Assembly (NCBI RefSeq): GCF_003589595.1
Contig: NW_020654289.1
Span: 6,761,692-6,825,691, forward strand
Direction of reading: 5' to 3'
Length of the DNA: 64,000 nt
From: Hyposmocoma kahamanoa
Lineage: Eukaryota > Arthropoda > Insecta > Lepidoptera > Cosmopterigidae
Every line of letters starts with the position of its first letter. The stretch's first letter is position 1. Under the pieces are notes generated by a model that ran no database searches, had not been told where the DNA came from, and saw nothing but the letters and a program-made list of their open reading frames with translations. Both the position numbers and the translations under genes were made by a program. Positions 1-11,865 of the stretch are shown here, piece after piece.

Positions 1-48
1 AAGCAATTCGTAATTCTGGCAAAGACAATTTAAAAGTTTGTGTCCTTA

Positions 49-1270
49 CAGTCAATTCGGGTAACTTTGAACATTTTTTGCGTTTTTCTAATAATTTCAA
101 ATTTAATTATGTTTCTTAACAAATACTTTATTAACTGAATAGTGTTCTTTTAAGCCCTTTTTTCGTTCTTATAGAAGAAATTTAGTAATTATTCAACAAA
201 ACTGTTCTAGATTTGCTCCAAAAGTCACATTCAAAGTTGCCTTGAATTTTGGGTAACTTTGAATAAGATTAGCCTTCGATATGGAAACCGTATATTTACT
301 AGATATTTTACAGTTTGTGTAAGATTATACGACATATTCATATTTTTTAGATGTGAATCTGTCCAAATATTCCTGACAGTGCGTTCAAAAACGACATTTG
401 ACTCGGTATTGCCATAATAAAACGAGACGAACTAATTTAGTTGAAATGAAAAACTAATTTTTTTTTAGATTTTTTAATTAATGCGAATAAAAATGAAAAT
501 TTTCTGTTTAATAATAAATTCTACGCTTATTTAGCTATCAAACGAGATCAAAATGAATCACCTATAACAATTATTTTAGGCAAAGTAAATACATAACAAA
601 AATCTATTCACCCCACTCCTTGAATAAAATGTCGCCATCAATATAAATACGGCCGCCTTTTCTAGATAGTTGTTGCTCTTTTATAATATTCACAATATCG
701 GCTTTATTAACTTGACATGTCTCAACGTTAGAGGGCCAAGACCAACCTCGTAAAAAGCATTTTTGGAGCACTGAGACAATAATTTCCAAAGGAGTAACTT
801 TTAGAACTCTCCCTGGAAACAGACTACCATCTTCTCTAAAAACACAGTCAAACACATTCAAAGTTACCCAAATTTCTCTGTCTGGTAACGTCGTCAAAAT
901 CTAATTCGTTTTACGCGTAAATACAAAACCAAATTAAATTATTCTTTAAAAAAGCGATATATAAACCTCTACTTAAGTGTGGAAACCAAAACGTACCAGT
1001 CAATATTCAGATTTATATATTTAATTCCGATTCGAAAACTGAGCAATAAATTACACCAAACTACTTTCGCCAAGAAAAAACTGCGAAAGTTTAAAAAAAT
1101 ACAATTTAACATTACTTTTTTCTTTCATAACTTTCGTTTAACAATTTTGTTCCGATTTACACAGTTTCAATACTAAAAATAAAAGATGCCATACATAAAA
1201 TAAATTTTTAAATCTTTTACGCAACTACGTTCAAAGTTACACCACGATTCAAAGTTACCCGAATTGACTG
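49..1270. mobile_element. TA-flanked inverted-repeat DNA transposon, internally deleted
   Basis: The ends are perfect inverted repeats of 23 bp (49-71 and 1248-1270), beginning CAGTCAATTCGGG, and both are flanked by TA (47-48 and 1271-1272). CAGT termini and a TA target duplication are typical of the Tc1/mariner/pogo group. A 12-bp motif, GGTAACTTTGAA, occurs in each terminus, again at 252-263, and inverted at 857-868; a shortened inverted form is at 1230-1240. These may be repeated transposase binding sites. The 1222-bp length is too short for an autonomous pogo-type element, and only a C-terminal coding remnant is visible inside. The boundaries are solid; the superfamily is inferred. Confidence 0.8.
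604..897 (-). pseudogene. C-terminal remnant of a DNA-transposon-type protein
   Basis: The open frame of 97 codons ends in TAG at 604-606. It has no ATG at its start and is preceded in frame by a stop at 901-903, so it can only be a 3' exon or a decayed fragment. The segment LFPGRVLKVTPLEIIVSVL is followed by a WSWP motif, a KADIVNII stretch and an aromatic/acidic end. This pattern resembles the small C-terminal domain of many uncharacterised pogo-like proteins of insects and cnidarians (FxGxVxxV...F.WP...DI..I). That resemblance is from memory and moderate. A possible splice acceptor (AATTAG) lies just upstream, without a good pyrimidine tract. It sits wholly inside the 49-1270 element, which fits transposon origin. 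No DDE catalytic part is present. Confidence 0.45.
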
Positions 1271-1438
1271 TAGCGAAACTGATTTAAATATCATGGGTAT
1301 AGCAACCCCATGAAATCTCGAAATTGTTTTTTTAAAACCCCGTAGATAGAGCTGTGACATTTTTCAATTCGAATTAAACGCACATTTTTTTGTTTTCGTG
1401 TCAGAGCGCTTTACACAAATTGCATTGTACTTAATTAC

Positions 1439-1668
1439 CTGGTGGTAAGCGACACGCATGTCCATAGCAGTGGTGCAATGCCACTCAGAGTTTTAAATTG
1501 CAAAGATCATAATTTGGGACATAAGTTGACAAATCCCATGTGCCCTGTAATTTCACCAGCATAAAACCTGACCTTAGGAATGGTTATATTACTGCTTGGC
1601 GACAGAAATAGGTAAGATGGCAGTATTTCCTGGACCAACTCTATCACAAGGAGGTCTAATGCTACGAA
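1439..1668 (-). repeat. Repeat A copy, lacking its tail
   Basis: The copy reads in the reverse direction of the A consensus: CTGGTGGTAAGCGACACGC, the GCCACTCAGAG block, AGTTGACAA, TTTCACCAGC and the final GGCGACAGAAATAGGTAAG and CACAAGGAG blocks are all recognisable. The CAAGTGACGGGACGAACAAG tail block is missing. Confidence 0.75.
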
Positions 1669-2015
1669 TTGTTATTTTCTACAGAATTTTCTCTCTATAT
1701 TGGTGGTGTGATAAGTAATATTATAAAAGTAGGTTCAGAGTAGGTATCGAAACGGTATCTTTACGAAACCAGTGCTCGATACTGAAAAAGAAGACAATTG
1801 CAAAATATCCATTGTTCGATAATTATGAATGTAACTTTACTTATCTTACTTTACTTTTTAAACAATGGAGAACGGAGACTAAAGGAATTACATGGTTTCT
1901 AGCCAATTCTTCACGTTAGAGCGCTTTTCGAAACCCACAGTTTGTTACCTAAATGACAACTACAATAACCAATAACAACAAAGTCTGGTCGGTAGTTTTT
2001 GATATATATTAGACC

Positions 2016-2445
2016 CATCGAGTATATAACCAGAAATAGAGACGAAATGTCATTCAATTCGTTTAAAAACTATTCTGCCAAATCATTACAGTAACAACAG
2101 CGCTCTGATTGGTCAGCCCGAATTCGAAATAGTTAACGGGTATCGTCAATTGTTCCGTTTGTTTTGTATTTACATGTTTAGCTGTTTTTCCCACACCACC
2201 GAATGGACCAGCCGCCCATAATTAGAGATATTATCTTTATTACAATAAATACAGAATATTTTTGGAATATATGGAGACGTACACACAGGTCAGTTGTTGG
2301 CACTGTACTATTTCAGCATTCTAATTTGTGATTTCAGTCCAAACGAGAGTTGATATTTAAAAGTGATATAAGGCCCATTTGCCTAATGAGTTGCCAGGGA
2401 TGGACGGCCCTCACTTGGACTGTATTTCTGGTTATATACTCGATG
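2016..2445 (+). mobile_element. T element copy 1 (hAT-like MITE)
   Basis: A 430-bp element with inverted ends CATCGAGTATATAACCAGAA and its complement. It is flanked by 8-bp repeats ATTAGACC (2008-2015) and ATTAGACT (2446-2453), which match at seven of eight bases. An 8-bp duplication indicates a hAT-like transposase. It has no coding capacity. Copy 2 (13953-14465) has the same orientation; copies 3 and 4 are reversed. Confidence 0.8.
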
Positions 2446-2654
2446 ATTAGACTTTAAGATATTTAGTTATGTCAATTTAATGTGATATTCGTTTATAAGA
2501 AAGTATTTTTAAAAAAGACGAACTTTAACTTGTAACTGTGTCGAAATAAGAATAACTATTGTTATTCTATATTTGACATATTTACTAGGTAACCGTTTCA
2601 TTTATTTATAAATGAAATGTATCAATTGATTATCATAAGGTGATCATAAGTAAA

Positions 2655-2835
2655 CGAGTGAAAAACAATATTCTAGAGAAGCGCAACTATTTTGCACTAT
2701 TTCACCGTCACTGGGTTCCCGGAGTCGCAAGGCAATTTACTTCCACTTCGTTTAACATGGATTTCCGCAAAGTAACGCCTGAATCTATTAATATTTACAT
2801 GAAAACGAGTTTCCACATTCCACATCAAAAGAAGA
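2655..2835 (+). repeat. Repeat Q copy 1
   Basis: The block GCGCAACTATTTTGCAC, CACTGGGTTC, AACATGGATTTCCG and AACGCCTGAATC recurs in the same order at 19865-19990. An open frame crosses this copy, but the second copy does not keep it, so I treat it as a repeat and not a gene. Confidence 0.55.
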
Positions 2836-3760
2836 CCGACAACTCCGTGACTTTTGTAGTAGCATAGAGGTCACATAATAGAAGTCGTATTTACATGCTA
2901 CGTAATGATCTTGTATATGTGACTGCTATCATAAGAAAACATATACAATACCGCGAGAACTCTTCATAAAAAAATAATAAATGTTTATTTCAGGAGTCAC
3001 AATTATCGACATGGAATTGGGTTGAAGAAAATAACCTTTATGACAATGCAATAAGAACAAAAACGACGTTGTCGATAACGAACGGCACGACTCGACAAGT
3101 GAAACTGAAACGTGTTGCGTTATTATTTTTATTATGTTCTTTATATCTACGAAAAACTTTTTGTACATTTCAGAATGAGACGGTCTCCACAAATGCTTGA
3201 GACATTTCCTGGCGTGTCTGCCCTAAATAGCCAAATTAAGTAATTCACTATTACTGTGGTCAGGCCATATAATGGATATATTATCATCTGTAGTTTCAGA
3301 CGCAATTTGCTAACTCAAAACACGTGTCGGACTTCGGAATAATGAACACTCATCTAGATGTTTCAAGTAACAGTTATCGTCGGTCCTGTATTTTTGTACA
3401 ACCGCTATGAAACCAAAAGTACGTTACCAGCACTTTCCAACAGGGTGATAATTACCAGTGATAATTATCGTTGATAATATAAATACACTTTCATTTTTTT
3501 TATATAAAATTAATTGGAACAACAAAATGATACCGCTAGCAATGTCATGCCATGTGTTTGTATCAGAGACGTATCCAAACATGTCTAATGTCAATCTCAA
3601 AAAAGTCACAAACCAAATCGTTTTCCCAGTACACACAGCTAACGTTGGTTTTTCAAACATTTTACCTCGTTTATTTAGTTTCTCACTGTTTGTAATTTTA
3701 AGTCAAAATAAACTTTGTCATCATGAATAATTATCGGATAATTATCAATGAAAATAAATA
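2836..3760. other. AT-rich sequence without recognised gene
   Basis: No protein family, RNA gene or repeat family was recognised. Overlapping open frames on both strands around 3424-3730 are low-complexity and antiparallel, as expected by chance in AT-rich DNA. Several ATAATTATC motifs lie at 3447-3475 and 3728-3748. Confidence 0.5.
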
Positions 3761-5047
3761 TTAGGGGTTAAAGTATGAAATTGCCGTTTTATTGCAATAG
3801 GTTCTTTGAATTTTCATAGAATCTTCATGGTTTGAGGTTTTCGAATGAAACTTTTTTCAAATGGTTTCTGTGATTTTTTTTTTTTTTTAATTTGAAACAT
3901 TTGAATATCGACTTTCAATTGTTTTTGTTATTCAATTTAGACAAGAAAGATGGATACTGCGAAAATTCGAGTGATTTTTTAATACGAGTTCCGACGCGGA
4001 ACTAACGCGGCAGAAACAGCCCGCAATATCAATGCTGCGTTTGGAGAGGGGTCTACTAATGAACGCACCGTGCGATTTTGGTTTAAACGCTTTCGTGATG
4101 GAAATTTCGACTTAAAGAACGAGCCACGAGGAAGACCGCCCACACAGGTGAATAACGATGAATTAAGAGAGATAGTGGAAGCCGATCCTAGTCAAACTAC
4201 CCAGGAATTAGCGGCATGGTTTAACGTTACCTTACCCACAATATTGACTCACTTGCGTCAAATCAATAAAATAAAAAAATACGAAAAATGGGTGCCTCAT
4301 GATTTGACTGATCTGCAGAAAGAAACGCGTGTTGAAACTTGTGTTGCCTTGTTGAACCGGTACAGAAATGAAGGAATATTGGATCGAATTGTAACATGTG
4401 ATGAAAAGTGGATTCTTTATGATAACCGGAAAAGAAAAATGCAATGGCTGACCCCAGGTCAAATGCCACAACAGTGTCCTAAAGCAAAACTTACCAATAA
4501 AAAGGTAATAGTAACTGTTTGGTGGTCTCAGCATGGTGTTATTCACTATAGTTTTCTCCGATCTGGTCAAGCAATAACGGCAGATGTCTATTGTGCCGAA
4601 CTCCGAACCGTGTTGACAAAACTAGCAGTAAAACAGCCCCGACTCATGAATCGATCTTCACCATTATTGCTCCACGACAACGCGAGACCTCACACAGCAC
4701 GAGAAACCATTTTGACCCTTCAGGAACTGCAGTTAGAAACCATTCGTCATCCTCCGTATTCACCAGACCTTGCTCCAACGGACTACCATTTTTTTCGTGA
4801 TTTGGACAATTATCTACGTGACAAGAAGTTTTCTTCCCAGGAGGCAGTACAAAATGCTTTCACACAGTTTGTGCAGTCTAGATCGTCGGAGTTCTATCGC
4901 AAAGGCATTAATAACCTTCCCATTAGATGGCAGCAATGTATAGATAATAATGGCAACTATTTTGATTAAATAAATTTGTTAAAAATTTAAAAAATAAACA
5001 ATTTAGATTTTCAGTACAAATCGGCAATTTCATACTTTAACCCCTAT
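3761..5047 (+). mobile_element. mariner-family transposon, near full length
   Basis: A 1287-bp element with 27-bp inverted ends (3761-3787 and 5021-5047) that differ only at the outermost and innermost bases. TA dinucleotides flank it at 3759-3760 and 5048-5049. Length, TA target and the internal transposase frame are standard for mariner. Confidence 0.93.
3950..4969 (+). pseudogene. mariner transposase with one premature stop
   Basis: This encodes the enzyme that cuts and pastes mariner by binding the element's inverted ends. The frame from ATG 3950 to TAA 4967-4969 spans 340 codons including the stop, close to the usual length of about 345 residues. The only visible break is TAA at codon 11 (3980-3982). 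Beyond it the frame is uninterrupted: NAAETARNIN and the FWFKRFRDGNFDL helix-turn-helix region, the WVPH(D/E)L linker, then the DD34D catalytic triad in TCDEKW, LLHDNARPH and SPDLAPTDYHFF. The second and third aspartates are 34 residues apart, as expected. The frame ends in the family-typical DNNGNYFD. The single lesion and the good inverted repeats suggest a fairly recent death. No in-frame ATG near codon 11 would obviously rescue the N-terminal DNA-binding domain. Confidence 0.92.
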
Positions 5048-5451
5048 TATTTTGATAATTTCGGACCTGCTGAATCATTAATTTTATATACTTCTTTGAG
5101 ATTTTCTGATAAAACGCGCTAAACGCAGAAATGAATAGTTTCTGAGTTAACATCTGTGCCAATAACTACAAAGTGGATAGACTTTAGAAGACAATCATTA
5201 ATCTAGTTTATATAAACATTTTTTAGATATTCTTCTCGTTATATAGTATTAACTCATTAGATGCACTAAATGTTTGCGAAACAACAAAACAGTCCTCAAC
5301 TAATTTATCTTGCCAAAAGCTTTAAAATGCCGTTCCTACTTTTTGAACATTTCAGCATCCTTCGATGCAAAACATCTCTATTGTATTTTAATTTGTTAGG
5401 AATAATAAAATTGTTGATCACCGTCAGGCTTAACTCTGGTTTTAGTTTTTT
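5048..5451. other. AT-rich sequence without recognised gene
   Basis: No conserved frame or repeat family was recognised between the mariner element and the next A copy. Confidence 0.5.
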
Positions 5452-5832
5452 TTTATGATACCAAGTGGCGGGACAAACAAGTCGTGCGCCTGGTGGTAAA
5501 CGACACGCTTATCTATAACAGTTGCAGTGCCATTCAGAGCTTTAAATCGCCAAGATCTTATGAGCACTGCCACTGCGCCCGTCACCTTGTACAAGCACAA
5601 GTCTCGTGTGCTTGTACTTTCACCAGTACTCTTATCCTTCAAAACCGGAACACAATAATGCTGACATTACTGCTTGGCGGCAGAAATAGGTAAGGTGGCA
5701 GTACTTCCTACCAGCACCCTTACCAGTAATGCTCACATTAATACTTGGTGGCAGAAACAAGTAAACATATAGCTACTTACAATTTTAGTACTTCCCCATA
5801 CGGACTCTTTCACAAAGACCTCTACAGCTACT
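5452..5832 (-). repeat. Repeat A copy with internal duplication
   Basis: Nearly all A blocks are present from the reversed A tail (ATACCAAGTGGCGGGACAAAC) to CTCTACAGCTACTA. The CACCCTTACC to GGCGGCAGAAA section occurs twice (5625-5700 and 5708-5762), which lengthens the copy. Confidence 0.85.
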
Positions 5833-5989
5833 ATTATTAAACCATATAATATTAGTTTCTCAGAGTAGTAAAGTAATTTATGTATATTTTTACTACTTTA
5901 TTAGATACTTTAATATTTTATTTATTTATGCATTGTCTTCGGGTTAACAACAGTACACTAACTGTATATAGAATAATTGGACGAAATCT

Positions 5990-6030
5990 TTCACAAGGAG
6001 CTCCACTGCTACGAAATCGTTCGCAGAATC
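5990..6030 (-). repeat. Repeat A fragment
   Basis: Only the head block (TTTCACAAGGAGCTCCACTGCTAC) remains. Confidence 0.5.
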
Positions 6031-7544
6031 TTTAAACCTCTCTTCAGAAATTTGTCGTTTTTCCACATGTGGTCTTATTACATTAAGGGTTTCTACGGAA
6101 TACAAGAAACCATGAACACAAAGATAACTGAATCATAATCGTAATAATTCATGCAACGTTTAAGATTGACGTTTCCTCGCGTGTTTGTTAATCTGTAGCG
6201 GCCGTGGGCAAGTGGGTGCTTCCTCCAGACGTCTGATTGCAGAAATTGAGACAATTTAAATACGTCCAGACAATTCAGAGATCTTCCGACATTGGTGAGG
6301 GTTCGGATATTGCTCTACGAGTCAGTATGAAGTCTATAATAACACCAATAGCATTAGGTGGAGCCAATGCAATCGTAGCCACGAGTTTTAACGCTTTTTG
6401 TGCCATAATCGGCAACTCATTGGCAGTTTGCACTTCCTTAATATTTCGGAGAATTTATATGTATCTCAGCGGTGAAACCAATACCGTTACTAAACTAAAA
6501 AGGCAACTTACTGGAAATGGACTTTTATGTTTTTGAAAATAAGTTTAAATTTAAAAAAGCGACATTTTCGTTTTGTGACTGTATTAGTATCAAATTTCAT
6601 AGCTACCATTCCTATTAAAGGCAAATGTTGCTTTGTATATTATAGGAATAGCAAAACGTACTCCGGTTTAAAAAATAAACAAAAAGTGGATCCTTTTTTT
6701 GTTGATACAAAGCGACTAATAACGATACGCGAGAGACGTACAAAAAAGTATAATGAGTTTATTGTCGCCATTCGGGAAGGCAGCTCTGATGGCGCCGAAA
6801 AACACGCCTTGTCTTGTAAGTGATGCTATAAGATACCTTTAATTTATAAGAGCAATAAAAATGTACTATTATCATTAACCTATCAACAAAATTATCATCA
6901 TCCTATAACAGAGCACTACTTTAATAACGCTCTCAAATCACGTAAGTGAGACCAATTTTGAGATAAATTATTTTACCACCAAAAACTGATTAATAAATAA
7001 TCGGTACGTGGTAAATAGATAACATAAATAAAAACATTCGCCTCCCATACGTGAGCAAGTTTAGTTTTCTTTGTTCGTCCCGATAATTTTTTCAAAATTA
7101 TTTCGTTAACTTTTTGAATGGTTACGTCCTTTAGTACGACCATTTTGCGTTACCACAATGGTCGTTTTTAAATGTATTTCCTTTATTTTGTGTTTTATCC
7201 TAAGTATATTTGATTTTTTTGTTATCATTCTGTCATGTACATTTTGTTATAAGGTTACCAAATAAATTGTTTGTCTTTCTTTCTTTCTTGAAAAATAAAT
7301 GCAGGAGTGAAGCGAAACTTTTAACGTGCTGGAGTACAATTCTAACAGTATTGAATGTAAGCAAGGATTGGCAATTTTTTCTAATATCGCCATGCCAATG
7401 ACCTGGTCGATGGCCTGCAAAACAAATTGGTAATTTCGACAATTTATTGCAGCGACAATTGAAAGCGTTTTTATTGTTGTGATTATAGTTAATTACGAAT
7501 TGTGAAATTCCTATCACGTATATGTGCACAATATACTTAATATT
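6031..7544. other. Sequence without a supported gene
   Basis: Open frames at 6237-6536 and 6527-6823 overlap and show no family motif. The first includes a hydrophobic stretch from about residue 30 to 75 but lacks a strong ATG start. I cannot separate them from chance frames. Confidence 0.4.
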
Positions 7545-7652
7545 ATAAATGCGACAGTGACTCTGTTAAGTTTTCATGCCTAAACTGCTGAAACAATATT
7601 GATGAATTTTGATATAGAGATGGATGGGAGCGAAATCGCGGGCACCAGCTAG
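7545..7652 (+). mobile_element. Helitron-like 3' end fragment
   Basis: The order ATAAATGCGACAGTGACTCTG, GCCTAAACTGCTGAA, TTTTGATATAGAGATGG and a final GCGGGCACCAGCTAG followed by T resembles a very common lepidopteran repeat ending. A CTAG end before T fits Helitron insertion. Family assignment is from memory and no 5' TC end was identified. Confidence 0.4.
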
Positions 7653-7919
7653 TTTCTTATACAGGGTAAAAACACCACGACAGGACACTTTGGGTAGGAG
7701 AGCTCTATACCTAACAGAAAAAAATAATTTGACTTGGTTAAAGTCTATTGGTTTTCCAATTATTGGCACTTGGCAAGGGTTGGCTCCAGATAGTTGCTAT
7801 TTTTATTTTTCGGGTATTCTGAATACTTTTTCCAGGTACTGCAAGTAATATAGTACTGAGAAATATCATGATGTGTGAAAAAAGTTATTAATTTAGTATA
7901 CCTCGTACCTACCCTTGTA

Positions 7920-8185
7920 AAAAGTAACAGTAGAACTCCTTGTAAAAGAATACGTCTGGGGAAGTACTGCCATAGTATAGGTTAGTACCTATAGTTATAC
8001 TATACGTTAGTACTATAGTTAGTATACTATAGTTATAGGTTAGTACTATAGTTAGTATAGGTAGAAATAGGTTTCTACCACCAAGCAGCAATGTGAAGTT
8101 TACTGTGTTGCGGTTTTGAAGTGTAAGTGTGCCGGTGAAATTACAGCCACACGGGACTTGTCAACTTATGTCTTTGCAATTGCTA
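7920..8185 (+). repeat. Repeat A copy with internal ATAG/TAGT expansion
   Basis: Head blocks (AGTAGAACTCCTTGTAAAAG, GGGGAAGTACTGCCA) and later blocks (ACCACCAAGCAGCAATGTGA, GGTGAAATTACAG, ACTTGTCAACTTATGTCT) are present. Between them lies an array of ATAGTTAGTACTATA-type near-palindromes at about 7975-8062 that is absent from other copies. Confidence 0.7.
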
Positions 8186-8882
8186 GCCCTGTTTGAATCT
8201 TTATGATTCTAGTAATTAATTCTATTTTTTGTGCATACTCAAAAGTTCATGTACGAGGCTTACGAATTAATTAATTAATTTATTATTAATTAGGTATAAG
8301 TTTTATTCTTTACCCATGAGTCTGTAGTACAAAAGTAACTGAGCAACCTAAAAGAGTACAATTTATGTCTTAGTTTATCAATTCCAAGACTACCGAGCTT
8401 TGGAATTCAATTTTGCCGCCAGCCCATCATTCTAGTGTTTTTTTTTCCATGAACCAATGTCAATGATATTCGTAATTGCAACGGTACTATGAAGCGATGA
8501 CTTTTTGCGACTTGTTTTTGTACGACGACTATAAAATAAATCTATTAATTATGCGCGTTATGATAAGTAATGGGCAACTTACAGCAAACTGTCATAAACA
8601 TGAGGTATGTACATGTTGTCGGCGCCTTTATTTAGATATGACACAAAAAAGTGCTTTGAGCCGGCCAATGGCCTTCAGTAAAAAAAGGAATACATAAAAA
8701 TGTTGTCTTAGAATTTGTAGGAAGGAAGGCGAATGAACTAAAATTACCGAATCACCGGTCCTTACTCAAAATTGTCGAGTTTCGAAGGTTTCGAAGGCAA
8801 TTAAATTGTAGTCTGGGTTTCCCTTTATTAAAGCTACTCAAAAACTTAAATAACGCAAGAGAACATTGTAAATTAGGTCTTT

Positions 8883-9316
8883 AACCGACTTAAAAAAAGG
8901 AGGAGGTTCTCAATTCAACTGCATGCTTTTATTTCTTTTGTATGTATGTTACACGATAACTCCGGTATTTGCGCACCGATTTTCATGATTCTTTTTTGTT
9001 AGAAAGAGGGTATCTTCATAATGGTCCCTTTTCATTTTGAAGAAAATCATCCACCGCCAAGGGTGGCTGATCACGCATGAACATTCATTTTTATAAATAG
9101 CGCCTAAATTTTACTTAAGGAGTAATTATTTTAATAGTTGGTTTTGCTATTTTCCAATTCAAGGCGTTTTTCTCTCTCAATATACTTTAAGTAGTGAGAA
9201 CCGATTTTTATTATCTCCTATGTCAAGTCCTGTATAGTAGCGAACTAGGGGATATTTCAATAAAACTTGGCAAATAGATGTAATTCCACGTACTTTTGAG
9301 GTCGGTTTTTTATTAC
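8883..9316 (+). mobile_element. Repeat I copy, long
   Basis: It starts with AACCGACTTAAAAAAAGGAGG and ends with ACTTTTGAGGTCGGTT, giving short imperfect inverted ends. Internal blocks (GATAACTCCGG, GATTTTCATGATTCTTTTTTG, CCGCCAAGGGTGGCTGATCA) recur in copies at 13575, 23105, 48108 and 61850. No coding frame. The class is unknown: the inverted ends favour a non-autonomous DNA element. Confidence 0.7.
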
Positions 9317-9904
9317 TCTGTACTGAGATAATGAACTGTTGTATTGTGTATTATGAATCAGAGTAGATGTAAAACGAAAAATACGAAATCTAAGGAAATA
9401 TTCGAAGGTCTTCCTAAGGGGACCAAATTACACTAAAGTTTTAAGATAGCAGTAAAAGAGGAAAGGAAGAATAGGGAAAGAAAATTTGGCGTCATACATA
9501 GAGGTCCGGAAAGAGCTGACGCAGGGGGGGCTTGGAAAGAACTATACCGACAAGACACTCTTAAATATAAACAGACACCAATTACAACTAGATATGAGCG
9601 CCGATAATAGACCAACCGGCTGGGGCGCGCCGACGAAAAAGTGTCGGCGGCGCGAGCGCGACCCTAAAACGAATTTGTATAACGGTATTTGTTTTTACAA
9701 AAACCGTTGTACTCATAATATAATACTTTTTCAAATGAAAAAATAAAAAAACGTATTTTGTATAGTAATCAAGTTTTTATCAGTTCGATCAGGCACTCCG
9801 ATCGTACGCACGCTAACGCTTCCATATTATGTATGCGTAGCGAAAATGGCGACGCCAGAAATTGACAAATTAATATTTTAAGCAAAAAATCTTTAAATAT
9901 AAAG

Positions 9905-11131
9905 TCACTAACTAACTTTTGTCGCTCATCTATCCCACCTCTGCTGAGGCCGAACGGCACGCTGGCCTATACTGCAGAAAACAAGGCAAATCTTTTTGCC
10001 TCACTCTTTGTAAAGGCTGGCTGCACTATAGCGCCAATTCGCATACGCCAAAAGTTTCAAAAACTTAGAACTCTGCGGAATCTAGAAGTGAATAAAGCTA
10101 GCAGGCCAGATGGAATTCCAGCACTAGTCCTACGTAACTGTGCTCCTAAGTTGTCTCCTGTTCTCTCACGCCTTCGCCTGTACCGCCTCTTACTTGAGAC
10201 TGGTGCAGTTCCCAGGTCATGGAAGCTTGAAAACGTGCAACCTGTGCCGAAAAAGGGAAACAGAGCTGACTCTGTCAACTATAGACCTATCTCAGTCACT
10301 TCCATACTCTGCAAGACTATGGAACGTGTATTCAACAACCGTCTCCTGTCGTACTTTGAAGACAACGACCACTTCAGTGATCGACAGTACGTATTCCGAC
10401 GAGGGCGATCAACTAGGGATCTTCTTGTGTATGCCTGTCACATATGGAGGGAGGCTATAGAAAACTAGGCGAAGCACTTGTAGTGTCTTTGGACATTTCT
10501 AAAACCTTTGACAGCGTCTGGCACGCAAACCTTTCAAGTAAGCTTCCCTATTATGGGCTTCTCCCACTGACCTTTACAATTAGTTCTCGGATTTCTTGAG
10601 CGAACGTACGATTCGAGTGGTCTCGACTCGAGATTCGAGAAAGCTACTCTTTCGAACATATGGCGATAGATTCCTCAGGGTTCCGTACTGTCTGCAACTC
10701 TCTTGCTGTTGCATATCAATGATATGTTAATTCCAGGTACCTTTGCGTATGCTGATGACAACACAGTTGTAGATATTTGATATACATAGGTACTTGACCA
10801 ATGCAAGTGTCAGAGAAGAGGAAATCCAGTCTTGTCGAGAGTCCATAGTTAGCCGTTTGGATTTGACACTCAAGGCAGTCTCGTACTGGGGCGATGCCAA
10901 TCTTGTCAAATTTAGCGCTACCAAAACGCAGATATGTCTCCTGTCGCTATTCTCCACAAAACGGAGTCCCTTTGAGCTGACTCCGACTTTTCGTGATATA
11001 TCCATACCCATAGCCGACTGTCTCCAGCTACTTGGAATGGACCTGTCGTCCAATTTGTACTTCGGCAGATACATTGAATCCATGGCCACATACCTCTGTC
11101 AGTTGACTTCATCCTGTTCTTCGAGAGACTA
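9905..11131 (+). pseudogene. Non-LTR retrotransposon reverse transcriptase, 5'-truncated and frameshifted (Jockey/LOA-like)
   Basis: Reverse transcriptase motifs of a LINE are spread over several frames. In order: a pre-RT segment (IPPLLRPNGTLAYTAE, from about 9930), ASRPDGIPALVLRNC (10097), NYRPISVTSILCK (10277), RRGRST (10397), the motif A core SLDISKTFD (about 10486-10512), PQGSVLSATLLLLHIND (about 10672) and the catalytic AYADD (10745-10759). A thumb-like region continues to about 11089. The frame breaks at a TAG (10466-10468) and shifts at least twice, and the expected G before FRRGRS is V. The endonuclease domain and ORF1 are absent. The motif style resembles lepidopteran Jockey/LOA-type elements, but clade assignment needs a tree. 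Repeat H follows directly. Confidence 0.85.
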
Positions 11132-11545
11132 GTGCCTCGGGTGAGCCGCCCCGGGTGCTCGTACAGTATACTCCCTATTTTCCAGATAGGTTCCGGAGCT
11201 GCAAGCACGCTCTCTTCCCGTTGCGCATTGCACAACTAGCAGTTCCCACCACTAAGCCGTAGACTCTGAGACCACTACCAAATCGCCTCATTGGTGGTGG
11301 AGCTGTAAGGCACGCTCACTTCCCGACGCCGAAAAACGACGTCTCTCCAGTTCCCAATAACCCAAGCGGCTGGAGGGACCGGAGGATATCTAGCTTATCC
11401 TCTACTAGCTCTCCGAGCTAGTGTCGGAGATGCCAGTCGCAGTATCCTGCGACAATGTCCGGACATAACTTCCAGCTTAAAGGGCAACTCAAGTGCCCCG
11501 CGCGTCTCCTCCTTTCAGGCCCTCAACTAGACCACTACTAAGACG
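11131..11545 (+). repeat. Repeat H copy 1, next to the LINE
   Basis: The blocks CGGGTGAGCC, CTCCCTATT, CCAGATAGGT, GCGCATTGC and TGGTGGTGGAGCTGT recur in order at 43418-43672. It starts where the LINE coding part fades, so it could be LINE untranslated sequence. The second copy has no recognisable reverse transcriptase beside it. Confidence 0.6.
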
Positions 11546-11549
11546 CGCT

Positions 11550-11862
11550 AGCTTTTTTTTTAAATAATATCAAGTGACGGGACGAACAAGTCGTGCGCCT
11601 GATTGTAAGCTATACGCCTGTCCATAGCAGTTGCAGTGCCACTAAGAGCTTTAAATCCCAAAAATTTGAGGGGCACTGCCACTTCACCCGTCAGAGATAT
11701 AAGTTGACAAGTCCCATGGGCCTGTAATTTCACCAGCAGCCTTACCCTTCAAAACCGGAACACAGTAATGCTGACATTACTGCTTGGCGGCAGAAATAGG
11801 TAAGGTGGCCGTACTACTCTGGACGAACTCTTTCACATGGACTTCTACTGCTACTAACCCTG
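11550..11862 (-). repeat. Repeat A copy, near full length
   Basis: It begins with the reversed A tail (TTTTTTTTTAAATAATATCA) and AGTGACGGGACGAACAAGTC and ends with CTCTTTCACATGGACTTCTACTGCTAC. All internal blocks are present. Confidence 0.9.
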
Positions 11863-11865
11863 CTG

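Noticed and set aside
6237..6536. A possible membrane protein gene.
   Set aside because: There is no convincing start, splice sites or family motif; the hydrophobic stretch alone is not enough in AT-rich DNA.
10727..11235. Minus-strand frames over the LINE.
   Set aside because: They are antisense shadows of the reverse transcriptase, whose conserved motifs are on the plus strand.
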